A DNA stretch of 6,599 nt from an uncultured Sediminibacterium sp. (GTDB lineage Bacteria; Bacteroidota; Bacteroidia; Chitinophagales; Chitinophagaceae), in NCBI GenBank assembly GCA_937907555.1, contig CALEST010000443.1, forward strand, positions 1-6,599, in the 5' to 3' direction. The notes under the pieces are model-generated. The model made no database searches. It was given only the letters and a program-made list of their open reading frames with translations, and had not been told where the DNA came from. This document shows, one piece after another, positions 1 to 6,321 of the stretch (the first letter of the stretch is position 1; every line of letters starts with the position of its first letter). Made by a program: the position numbers and the translations under genes.

Positions 1-951
1 GAATCCAAAACCCTGGAAGCCTTTGAAAGAAGTATCAATGATCCTGATAAAAAAATTAATAATCTTGATTTAAACGGCGATGATCAGATTGATTATATCA
101 GGGTAGAAGATAAGGTGAAGGGAAATGTTCACAGCATAACACTTAAAGTGGCGTTGGATAAAGATGAAGATCAGGATATTGCTGTTTTTGTTGTTGCAAA
201 AGAGTCAGATAAAAAAGTTTATGTACAGGTAGTGGGTGATGAAGACCTGTATGGTAAAAATTATATCATTGAACCCAACTACGAGGACAATGAAAGGCCC
301 AATCCGGGCTTTCAGTCTGAGTTTGCAGATGAGTATGTTCCGGCCAGCCGGAATAATATTACTTATGTTGAAGTAGCCAGCTGGCCCATAGTACAGTACA
401 TATATGTGCCTGCCTACAGTCCATGGGTATCATCCTGGGGATGGAATCGTTATCCCCAATGGTGGAGCCCCTGGAGGCCTTATTCATGGCACTGGTATGC
501 CGGGTTTCATTACAACTATTTCAATATATATTTGGGCTACTACCACAGAACCAATGTGTACCGGAATCCGGGATGGTATAACTGGCATTACGGAAACAAT
601 GGATGGAGATCCAGGTCGCCGATATATGTAAGCCGTTATCAGAAGGGACATTTCAGAACTACTTATTCCCGTCCACAAACTTTTGATTTAGGATATAGGG
701 TCTCAAGAGACCGGGTTCCTGTAAACATGCGACCTGCTGTTTATCCGTCCCGTCCATATGGTACAGCTACCAGGCCCATGCCTTCAACTCGTCCAATGCC
801 GGCAAACAGGCCCGGGCAGGGCAATATAAGGCCGGCCAATAATGGAAGCAGAAGCAGGGAAATGAATAATAACGGAAATGGCAGAGGTAAAGGAAATGGA
901 AGAGGCAATGGTCATGGCAATGATAATCGTCCTTCCAGACATTATAATTAA
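1..951 (+). CDS. Conserved hypothetical protein, probably exported; W/Y-rich with Gly/Asn/Arg-rich tail (5' end outside window)
   Basis: The reading frame is open from base 1, so the start lies upstream and 316 residues are visible. A GTG at 115 is inside the gene and is not the start. Visible residues 23-34 (nt 67-102) resemble an EF-hand calcium loop: Asp, Asn, Asp, Gln, Ile and Asp stand at loop positions 1, 3, 5, 7, 8 and 9, but position 12 is Arg instead of the usual Glu. The next ~60 residues look like a compact beta-rich domain and include VQVVGDEDLYG. Residues ~128-203 are very rich in Trp and Tyr. The tail (~244-316) is low complexity: RPMP repeats, then Gly-Asn-Arg repeats. I recall similar NLDLNGDG...VQIVGDE proteins in Bacteroidota, all of unknown function. 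Export is inferred from composition only, because any signal peptide is off-window. The VF530 gene follows after 8 bp. I assign no function. Confidence 0.85.
   Translation, partial: ESKTLEAFERSINDPDKKINNLDLNGDDQIDYIRVEDKVKGNVHSITLKVALDKDEDQDIAVFVVAKESDKKVYVQVVGDEDLYGKNYIIEPNYEDNERPNPGFQSEFADEYVPASRNNITYVEVASWPIVQYIYVPAYSPWVSSWGWNRYPQWWSPWRPYSWHWYAGFHYNYFNIYLGYYHRTNVYRNPGWYNWHYGNNGWRSRSPIYVSRYQKGHFRTTYSRPQTFDLGYRVSRDRVPVNMRPAVYPSRPYGTATRPMPSTRPMPANRPGQGNIRPANNGSRSREMNNNGNGRGKGNGRGNGHGNDNRPSRHYN
874..927 (+). repeat. Imperfect 18-bp tandem repeat encoding Gly-Asn-Arg-rich hexapeptides
   Basis: Three in-frame 18-bp units start at 874, 892 and 910. The first two differ at only a few positions and read GNGRGK and GNGRGN. 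The third has diverged further and reads GHGNDN. They form the last part of the low-complexity tail of the W/Y-rich protein. Such a tract can change copy number by replication slippage, so repeat number may vary between strains; that is inference. Confidence 0.7.
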
Positions 952-959
952 CTTGCAGG

Positions 960-1178
960 ATGTCTGAAAACTTTGTTTCCAAAGATCCGCTCCATGGCAA
1001 AACCCTGGAGTGGATCTTAACTTATTTAGTGCAACATTTTGGCTGGGAAGATCTTGCCAGAATCATCAATATCAATTGTTTTAAAAACAATCCAAGTATT
1101 AAGTCCTCGCTAACCTTTCTGCGTAAGACCCCATGGGCCCGTAAAAAAGTTGAGGACTTGTATATCAGTACGCTCTAA
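960..1178 (+). CDS. VF530 family (DUF2132) small protein, putative DNA-binding
   Basis: This is a complete 72-residue protein, the normal size for the VF530 family, named after a Vibrio fischeri protein of known structure and often annotated as DNA-binding. Family-typical blocks are visible: DPLHG at 9-13, GWE at 28-30, CF at 40-41, NPS at 44-46, SSLTFLRKTPWAR at 49-61 and KVE at 63-65. There is no signal peptide or membrane segment, so it should be cytoplasmic. The biological role is not established in any organism I know of. The ATG is 8 bp after the stop of the W/Y-rich gene on the same strand, with no clear Shine-Dalgarno sequence, so co-transcription is likely. The TAA stop overlaps the stop of the convergent aminotransferase gene. 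Family assignment is confident; the DNA-binding role is only putative. Confidence 0.9.
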   Translation: MSENFVSKDPLHGKTLEWILTYLVQHFGWEDLARIININCFKNNPSIKSSLTFLRKTPWARKKVEDLYISTL

Positions 1179-2350
1179 TCCACCTGAATTAAATCGGTGG
1201 TTCTAATAATGTCTTCCACTGCATTGTACAAAGTATCCAGATGTGCCTGTGTATTAAATGCCTGAATGGAATATCTCAGGAATACCTGATCTCCGTGAGG
1301 CATAACTGGCACTTCAATTTTATATTCATTAAAAAGGACATTCTTTAATGCAACAGGATCCTTTGTGCGAATGGGAATGCTGAATAATTGCAGAATAAAA
1401 TCCTTGTTTACCGGCGCAAGCGGTTGGCTGTTTACCAAATCACAAAAACGTTGTGCATTGTCATGTACCAATTGCCTGCATTCTTTAGCTACATGGTGCC
1501 AGTTGTATTGTTGCATGAATTCAATGGCTTTGGGGATGCAAAGAAAGGCTGAGAAATCTCTGGTTCCCTGTGTTTGATGATAATCTAAGAAAGAAGAGTG
1601 GGATGGCGTTGTGCTATTGAATCCCCAACTGATTACCAATGGATCCAGCATTCGCTGATAGGCTTTGTTTACGTATAGAAAAGTACTGCCCTTTGGCGTC
1701 ATCATCCATTTATGACAAGCTCCGGTGTACATATCAGCTCCCAATTCGTTCAGGTTTATCGGTGCTTGTGCGGGCCCGTGTGCACCATCAATAAAAGTGG
1801 GGATGCCCATTTCTTTTGCTTTGTTACAAATGGCTTCAATAGGGAAACGTAAACCCGTTGAACTGGTAATATGACTGATAAAAATCAAACGGGTTCTATT
1901 GGTTACTCCTTTGAAAAAATCTTCAACGAATTGCTCTTTGGTTGTTAAGGGCAGTGAAATAGGCTGACGTTTGTAATGGGCTCCTGCCTGTGCGCAGTAG
2001 TATTCCCAGGTTCTGTCGCAGGCGCCATATTCCAGATTGGTGGTGACCACTTCATTCCCCGCTTTTAATGGAAAATTTTTAGCTACCAGGTTAACGGCAT
2101 GTGAAGGATTTACCAGATAAACCAAATCATCTGCAGGGCAATTCAGCAATGCGGCAAGCGATTCTCTTGACTGCTGAAGATATTCCAGACCAGTTTTTAC
2201 AATGAACAACACGGGTTCCTGTTCCAGTTCCAGCTGGTATTGCTGGTATCGTTCAAAAATGGGTTTGGGGCATGCGCCAAAAGATCCGAAGTTTAAAAAA
2301 GTCAGGTCTTTCCGAACCAGAAATTCATTGCGTAATTGTTCAGTGATCAT
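1175..2350 (-). CDS. Class V aminotransferase-fold PLP-dependent enzyme (isopenicillin N epimerase-like)
   Basis: This is a 391-residue cytoplasmic PLP enzyme of fold type I, class V. Key sites, numbered from the ATG at 2350: the N-terminal substrate-loop motif FLNFGSFGACP at 18-28; NPSHAVN at 81-87, in the cofactor phosphate-binding region; FIDGAHG at 186-192 with Asp188 expected to contact the pyridine nitrogen; HKW at 213-215 with Lys214 as the predicted Schiff-base lysine; TRD at 263-265; and Arg359 near the C-terminus, a likely carboxylate-binding residue. The frame can be extended to a TTG at 2386, but I chose the ATG because it gives the usual short leader before the FLN motif and limits overlap with the upstream DUF1275 gene to 11 bp. 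Relatives include isopenicillin N epimerase (CefD) and cysteine lyase/desulfurase-type enzymes such as EgtE. No beta-lactam or ergothioneine genes are visible, so the substrate is unknown. Confidence 0.9.
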   Translation of the reverse strand: MITEQLRNEFLVRKDLTFLNFGSFGACPKPIFERYQQYQLELEQEPVLFIVKTGLEYLQQSRESLAALLNCPADDLVYLVNPSHAVNLVAKNFPLKAGNEVVTTNLEYGACDRTWEYYCAQAGAHYKRQPISLPLTTKEQFVEDFFKGVTNRTRLIFISHITSSTGLRFPIEAICNKAKEMGIPTFIDGAHGPAQAPINLNELGADMYTGACHKWMMTPKGSTFLYVNKAYQRMLDPLVISWGFNSTTPSHSSFLDYHQTQGTRDFSAFLCIPKAIEFMQQYNWHHVAKECRQLVHDNAQRFCDLVNSQPLAPVNKDFILQLFSIPIRTKDPVALKNVLFNEYKIEVPVMPHGDQVFLRYSIQAFNTQAHLDTLYNAVEDIIRTTDLIQVD

Positions 2351-3044
2351 GAAAGAGTTTTTTAATGCTGTTCCAAAGTAAACCAATCAGTAAAATGCAA
2401 GCTGCCAATAATAAAGTTAGTCCTTGTAATCGGTTGTATACAAGTCCTGCTATTACGCCTCCCGCAAAGAAAAAAAGAATAATGGTGAATCGCAGTTGAA
2501 TGGAGCGAGCCAGCTTTTTCTTTTGCTCAATACTATGATAAAAAAACCATTGGGAAAGCTCAATTCCAAGGTCGGTAAATAGCCCGGTTAAATGGGTTGT
2601 GCGTATGTTAGCAGCAGATATTTTGGTAACCATTGCATTTTGCAATCCCATTGAAAAAAGCAGCAAAAATGCAATAGCATCGGGGTTTTTCTGCATCAGT
2701 TCCGGCATCCATAAACCCGTAACAGATAGTAAGAGAATTTCAACAAGCACAGGAACAGAAAAAGCATATTTTCTGGCTGTTCTTATCAGCCATTCAATTA
2801 ATAGATTGGAAGAAAATGCGCCTAGTAAAAAGAAAAAGATATAATACAGATAGATGATTCCTTCCCATAATTGAAAGCGGTCAAAAGCTTCTATAAAAAA
2901 GGCGAAATGGCCGGTAACATTGGTAGTTAGTTTTTGGATGGCCATGAATCCAACCACATTCACCATGCCCGCAACTGTAGAAAGAATGGACGCCACTGCA
3001 AGGTTGGCAAATAAACTTTCCTTGCCAATAGGGTGTCTGAACAT
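2340..3044 (-). CDS. YoaK/DUF1275 family integral membrane protein
   Basis: The 234-residue protein is strongly hydrophobic, with about six likely membrane segments near residues 12-34, 62-87, 95-113, 122-140, 183-203 and 207-226. The family is recognised by AGMVNVVGFMAIQKLTTNVTGH (25-46) in and after the first segment, and by MGLQNAMVTKIS (132-143) followed by RTTHLTGLFTDLG (148-160). These match the conserved blocks of DUF1275 proteins such as YoaK. The molecular function of the family is unknown; a transport role is often assumed but unproven. The ATG at 3044 is the natural start, directly beside the divergent intergenic region. It is the first gene of a two-gene minus-strand unit, and its TGA lies 11 bp inside the aminotransferase gene, so translational coupling is plausible. 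Confidence 0.9.
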   Translation of the reverse strand: MFRHPIGKESLFANLAVASILSTVAGMVNVVGFMAIQKLTTNVTGHFAFFIEAFDRFQLWEGIIYLYYIFFFLLGAFSSNLLIEWLIRTARKYAFSVPVLVEILLLSVTGLWMPELMQKNPDAIAFLLLFSMGLQNAMVTKISAANIRTTHLTGLFTDLGIELSQWFFYHSIEQKKKLARSIQLRFTIILFFFAGGVIAGLVYNRLQGLTLLLAACILLIGLLWNSIKKLFHDH

Positions 3045-3092
3045 TTGCGAATTTGTATTAGACCATGAAGGTACAATTTTGTAATTTGTGTT
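3045..3092. other. 48-bp divergent intergenic region
   Basis: This AT-rich gap separates the DUF1275 gene (minus) from the ABC ATPase gene (plus) and is the only non-coding stretch longer than 10 bp in the window. Unless the genes are read from distant promoters, both promoters must lie here or run into the opposite gene. I found a candidate for the plus direction, listed separately, and no clear match to the Bacteroidota promoter pattern for the minus direction. Neither start has a Shine-Dalgarno sequence. Confidence 0.7.
3052..3081 (+). promoter_or_regulatory. Candidate Bacteroidota-type promoter for the ABC ATPase gene
   Basis: TTTG at 3052-3055 fits the -33 element. CAATTTTG at 3074-3081 fits the -7 consensus TAnnTTTG at five of six defined positions; the first T is a C. 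The spacer is 18 bp, slightly short of the usual 19-21 bp. Transcription would start only about 6 nt before the ATG at 3093, giving a very short leader. In AT-rich DNA such a match can occur by chance, so this is tentative. Confidence 0.25.
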
Positions 3093-4079
3093 ATGGTTTT
3101 TCTAGACTTACAGGAACTATTTAAACAGGAAGGAGATAATACGGTGCTGTATCCCTTGCATTTTACCATGCAGGAAGGGGAGCGGGTGGCCATTGCCGGA
3201 GAAACGGGGTCTGGAAAATCTACACTATTAAAACTGATTGCAGGGCTGGTGCAGCCAACAGGTGGCAATGTTTATTTTGAAGGAATGCGGGTGCTGGGAC
3301 CCGATGAACAATTGCTGCCAGGGCATCCAAAGATTGCCTATTTGTCACAACATTATGAGCTTCGCAATAATTATAAAGTACACGAGTTGCTCTCGATGAC
3401 CAATCAGCTGGATTATCGTTCCGCACAACAGATATTTGAAGTTTGCAGAATAGCCCATTTGATGATGCGTCGTTCCGATGAATTATCCGGAGGGGAAAAA
3501 CAAAGGATTGCATTGGCCCAACAACTGACTTCCTACCCCAAATTGTTGTTGCTGGATGAACCATTTTCAAATCTGGACAGGGTGCACAAGGCTTTAATCC
3601 GTTCGGTGATTGAAGACATCAGCGACAAGTTGAAAGTTACCTGTGTGCTGGTTTCTCACGATGCCACCGATTTGTTGTCCTGGGCCGATCGCATTTTGAT
3701 TATGCAGGATGGGCAATTGGTGCAACAAGGTACCCCAAGGCAATTGTATCATCATCCGGTGAATGAATATGTAGCTGCTTTAATGGGTGAATACAACCTG
3801 ATCAATACCAAGACCCACGAAGTGTTTGTGCAAATGTTAGGGGAGGGAGTAAGAGGCAAAAGAGCATTGATCAGACCCGAACAACTCTCTGTTAGTGTAA
3901 CCAGGCCCACGCACGCGCATTGGGTAGAAGGCGTAATTCAGAAAGTCATGTTCTTTGGCGCTTTTTATGCCATTGAAGTAATGGTAGATGGGTTTATTTT
4001 AAAAGTAAATACCCCTTCTTTTTTATTTAATCCCGGTGATATTGTCTTTGTTTCTGTTGCCAGCAATACTGCAGCTTAA
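3093..4079 (+). CDS. ABC transporter ATP-binding protein with C-terminal TOBE-type domain
   Basis: This 328-residue protein is a complete ABC ATPase. Walker A GETGSGKST is at 36-44 (Lys42), the Q-loop Gln at 86, the signature LSGGE at 131-135, Walker B LLLLDE at 151-156 with catalytic Glu156, the D-loop SNLD at 159-162 and the switch His at 189. The linker (~205-235) and the C-terminal part (~255-325, starting RALIRPEQL) resemble the TOBE-type regulatory domain of the MalK/PotA/FbpC/CysA group of importer ATPases. By analogy it would power uptake through an inner-membrane permease, but neither a permease nor a binding-protein gene is adjacent. The substrate (ion, polyamine or sugar) cannot be told from the sequence. 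The ATG at 3093 fits the domain start. Its TAA interlocks with the stop of the convergent hydrolase gene. Confidence 0.9.
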   Translation: MVFLDLQELFKQEGDNTVLYPLHFTMQEGERVAIAGETGSGKSTLLKLIAGLVQPTGGNVYFEGMRVLGPDEQLLPGHPKIAYLSQHYELRNNYKVHELLSMTNQLDYRSAQQIFEVCRIAHLMMRRSDELSGGEKQRIALAQQLTSYPKLLLLDEPFSNLDRVHKALIRSVIEDISDKLKVTCVLVSHDATDLLSWADRILIMQDGQLVQQGTPRQLYHHPVNEYVAALMGEYNLINTKTHEVFVQMLGEGVRGKRALIRPEQLSVSVTRPTHAHWVEGVIQKVMFFGAFYAIEVMVDGFILKVNTPSFLFNPGDIVFVSVASNTAA

Positions 4080-4930
4080 GCCTTTAGGTATTTTGCAAAA
4101 AAGCCAAGGGTTCTTTCCCAGGATAATTTTGCGGCTTCTTCATTGTAACGTGCCGGTGCCGTGTCGTTGTGAAATGCATGGTTAACATTATCGTATACAA
4201 ACAATTCGTATTTAATATTGCTCGCTTTTAAAGCTGCTTCATAGGCCGGAATCCCTTCGTTAACCCGCGTGTCTAATCCCCCATAGTGCAACATTACTGC
4301 TGCTTTAATCTGCGGAACTTTTGTCGTTTCCGGTTGTCTGCCATAATAGGCAACTGCTGCTTTTAAATCAGGAACCTGTACAGCCAGATTATTGGCCATA
4401 GCACCACCCCAGCAAAAACCTACACAGCCAATCATTCCATTGCAGTCTTTTCTGCTTTTTGCATAAGTAACTGCCCGGATGAAATTTTCAAGGCTCTCTT
4501 CAGGTTTCAGCGTAGAAAATTTGGCTCTTAGTTCATCGTCGTTTTTCGGAAGCTCACCCAGGGGCGAGAGAATATTCGGCGCAATGGCCAGATAGCCTGC
4601 TTTGGCTGCTCTTCTGGCAACGTCTTCAATATGTGCATTTAAACCACGATTTTCGTGAATCACTATAACTGCTGCGAGTTTTTTTGCATTCTTTGGTTTG
4701 GCTACATAAGCACTCATCGTGCCATTGATACCTGCATAGGTTATGGTTTCGGTTTCCAGGTCATCTGTGGCGGTGATATTTGCATTTGCCGCATTTACTT
4801 CAATCATTGGTAATATACTTAATGCAGCTGCCATGCCTCCGGTTAGTAAAGCCAGTCTGCTTAAGAATTCGGGTCTGCTTAAGGGCTTGTGCGTGTACTC
4901 GTCGTAGAGATCAATGATTTCCTGGTTCAT
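4076..4930 (-). CDS. Dienelactone hydrolase family protein (YghX-like), with N-terminal export or anchor segment
   Basis: This is a 284-residue alpha/beta hydrolase. The dienelactone hydrolase catalytic set is intact: Glu93 in HENRGL, nucleophile Cys173 in GFCWGG, Asp220 in GGLDTR and His251 in VNHAFHND. The segment IEDVARRAAKAGYLA closely resembles Escherichia coli YghX as I remember it. Such enzymes hydrolyse lactones or other esters (carboxymethylenebutenolidase type); the true substrate here is unknown. The N-terminus carries LSRPEFLSR (17-25) followed by a hydrophobic stretch (~26-42). This looks like a worn twin-arginine signal in which Pro replaces the second Arg, so periplasmic or membrane-anchored location is possible but unsure. 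The ATG overlaps the preceding stop as ATGA, indicating translational coupling. It is the last gene of the murQ operon, and its stop interlocks with that of the ABC ATPase gene. Confidence 0.9.
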   Translation of the reverse strand: MNQEIIDLYDEYTHKPLSRPEFLSRLALLTGGMAAALSILPMIEVNAANANITATDDLETETITYAGINGTMSAYVAKPKNAKKLAAVIVIHENRGLNAHIEDVARRAAKAGYLAIAPNILSPLGELPKNDDELRAKFSTLKPEESLENFIRAVTYAKSRKDCNGMIGCVGFCWGGAMANNLAVQVPDLKAAVAYYGRQPETTKVPQIKAAVMLHYGGLDTRVNEGIPAYEAALKASNIKYELFVYDNVNHAFHNDTAPARYNEEAAKLSWERTLGFFAKYLKA

Positions 4931-5493
4931 AGTGTAATGCGTTTTGAAAGTTCGTCGTCAATTTTTTTGAAAAGATGATAAGGCTTATATATTCTCCAAT
5001 CGGGCAGTTCCATCAATTCAATATAATAATGCAACTTCTTCCCTTTAAAATCCTGCTGAGTGGCCTGCGGCATATTAAGGGCTACAATCCATCCGTTTTC
5101 ATCTGTTACTTCCTCGAACCATTCCTGATAATATTCCTTATCACTACTATGGAAGTTAAGCACATTTTCTGTTATCAGAATATATTTATAAATACCTTCT
5201 TTTTCCAGTAAATCAATGATTTCCCTTTTCAGTTCCATGATATCATTTTCAATGGCATCGTTCCATTCCCCAATCATTTCAATGATGGCAAAATGCAATT
5301 CATAATCCACATAAATGATTTTCAGATAAAGCGTCCTGCTGCCGAATTCATCCCATTGCGGATGGATAAAATAGTTGTAGACGGTTTGTGAAAATTCAAA
5401 CTCAGAATAAGTACGGCCAAAGAAAGGAGAGCGTTTGTCTTCTTCGGCAATATAAATATGACGCCAGTTAAAAAAAGGTTCTATATCATGCAT
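4927..5493 (-). CDS. Conserved hypothetical protein in the murQ operon
   Basis: The 188-residue protein is soluble and acidic, with no signal peptide, membrane segment or catalytic motif that I recognise. It is rich in aromatic and acidic residues. Notable stretches are EPFFNWRHIY near the N-terminus, HPQWDEFGSRTLY around 43-55, EWNDAIENDIMELKREIIDLLEKEGI around 76-101 (probably helical) and ENGWIVALNMP around 132-142. I recall close relatives in other Bacteroidota genomes, all annotated as hypothetical, so it is probably a real conserved family and not a chance frame. The ATG is 3 bp after the murQ stop, and its TGA overlaps the next ATG. It is therefore almost certainly co-translated with murQ and the hydrolase. 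A role in amino-sugar or cell-wall recycling is only guilt by association; no function can be assigned. Confidence 0.85.
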   Translation of the reverse strand: MHDIEPFFNWRHIYIAEEDKRSPFFGRTYSEFEFSQTVYNYFIHPQWDEFGSRTLYLKIIYVDYELHFAIIEMIGEWNDAIENDIMELKREIIDLLEKEGIYKYILITENVLNFHSSDKEYYQEWFEEVTDENGWIVALNMPQATQQDFKGKKLHYYIELMELPDWRIYKPYHLFKKIDDELSKRITL

Positions 5494-5496
5494 ATA

Positions 5497-6318
5497 CTAT
5501 TCACGCTCAAAAGACTCCACTGCTTTTTTTACACTGCCGTATTTTAGTAGCAGGTCTTTTGCTTTTTCATAATCATTCAATCCCAGGTTGTCCATGACCA
5601 TTTTAACTCCGCGGTCAACCAGTTTGATATTGCTTAACTGCATATTGACCATTTTGTTGTCTTCTACGCGACCTAATTGAATCATAACTGCTGTAGAAAT
5701 CATATTCAATACCAATTTCTGTGCAGTACCGCTCTTCATTCGGGTACTGCCCGTAACAAATTCAGGACCCACTACCACTTCTACAGGGAAATCTGCTGCT
5801 TCTGAAACAGGAGAGTTGGGATTGCAACTGATGCTGCCTGTAATGATTCCTCTTTTGCGACATTCTTTTAATGCGCCAATTACATAAGGGGTAGTGCCGC
5901 TTGCAGCCAGTCCTATTACCACATCCTTATCGTTGATAAAGTGCTTTTGTAAATCGCTCCAGCCCTCATCTGCACTGTCTTCTGCAAATTCAACAGCCTG
6001 AGTAATGGCTTTTTCTCCTCCGGCAATCAGACCAATTACCAGGCCATGAGGCACCCCATAAGTGGGAGGGCATTCGCTTGCGTCTAAAATTCCCAGACGG
6101 CCGCTGGTACCGGCGCCCATATAAAACAAACGACCACCCTGCAGCATTTTATCTGAAATAGCCGACACCAGTTTTTCAATTTGTGGTATGGCTTTTTCAA
6201 CGGCATCGGGTACCGTTTTATCTTCTTGATTAATATTGGTTAAAATTTCCTGAATACTCATTTTTTCCAGATCGTTGTATCTGGAAGACTGCTCGGTTAC
6301 TTTTATGAAATTCCCCAT
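5497..6318 (-). CDS. murQ: N-acetylmuramic acid 6-phosphate etherase
   Basis: MurQ cleaves the lactyl ether of MurNAc-6-phosphate, yielding GlcNAc-6-phosphate and D-lactate, in cytoplasmic peptidoglycan recycling. The 273-residue protein has the SIS-type sugar-phosphate-binding core: GRLFYMGAGTSGRLG (62-76), DASECPPT (79-86) with Glu82, AEDS (112-115) with Glu113, the loop AASGTTPYV (138-146) and TGSTRMKSGTAQKL (189-202). Glu82 and Glu113 correspond to the two glutamates implicated in catalysis in E. coli MurQ (Glu83 and Glu114). The C-terminus is shorter than in the roughly 298-residue E. coli enzyme, apparently lacking part of the final helical module; the catalytic core is complete. The start MGNFIK is 3 bp after the stop of the upstream kinase gene. 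This gene gives the operon its clearest function. Confidence 0.97.
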   Translation of the reverse strand: MGNFIKVTEQSSRYNDLEKMSIQEILTNINQEDKTVPDAVEKAIPQIEKLVSAISDKMLQGGRLFYMGAGTSGRLGILDASECPPTYGVPHGLVIGLIAGGEKAITQAVEFAEDSADEGWSDLQKHFINDKDVVIGLAASGTTPYVIGALKECRKRGIITGSISCNPNSPVSEAADFPVEVVVGPEFVTGSTRMKSGTAQKLVLNMISTAVMIQLGRVEDNKMVNMQLSNIKLVDRGVKMVMDNLGLNDYEKAKDLLLKYGSVKKAVESFERE

Positions 6319-6321
6319 CTT

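Noticed and set aside
404..678. Open frames on both strands inside the W/Y-rich gene
   Set aside because: They are shadows of the main frame, helped by biased Trp/Tyr codon use. They have no recognisable domain and no independent start signal.
767..1000. Minus-strand 77-codon frame across the end of the W/Y-rich gene
   Set aside because: The translation is a low-complexity mirror of the Gly/Asn/Arg repeats and runs into the VF530 gene. It is not credible as a protein.
8..1008. The 12-bp string CAAAACCCTGGA occurs near 7-18 and again near 995-1006
   Set aside because: Both copies are in frame and encode KTLE in unrelated proteins. There are only two copies and no flanking similarity, so coincidence is the simplest reading.
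1180..1200. Inverted repeat CCACC (1180-1184) and GGTGG (1196-1200) just after the VF530 stop, as a possible terminator
   Set aside because: The stem is only 5 bp with an 11-nt loop and no T-run on either strand, and it lies inside the aminotransferase coding sequence. It is too weak to call.
2960..3570. Minus-strand frames antisense to the ABC ATPase gene and across the divergent gap
   Set aside because: The overlapping plus-strand frame encodes every ABC ATPase motif. These antisense frames show no conserved features.
4075..4095. Small stem-loop CTTAA...TTAGG followed by TATTTT near the ABC ATPase stop
   Set aside because: The stem is five pairs, mostly A-T with one G-T wobble. It is not distinguishable from chance in AT-rich DNA and overlaps the hydrolase coding sequence.
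4975..5211. Plus-strand 78-codon hydrophobic frame antisense to the 188-residue protein
   Set aside because: Hydrophobicity is expected from reading acidic and aromatic codons backwards. It has no start signal or context, and the minus-strand gene is fixed by its operon overlaps.
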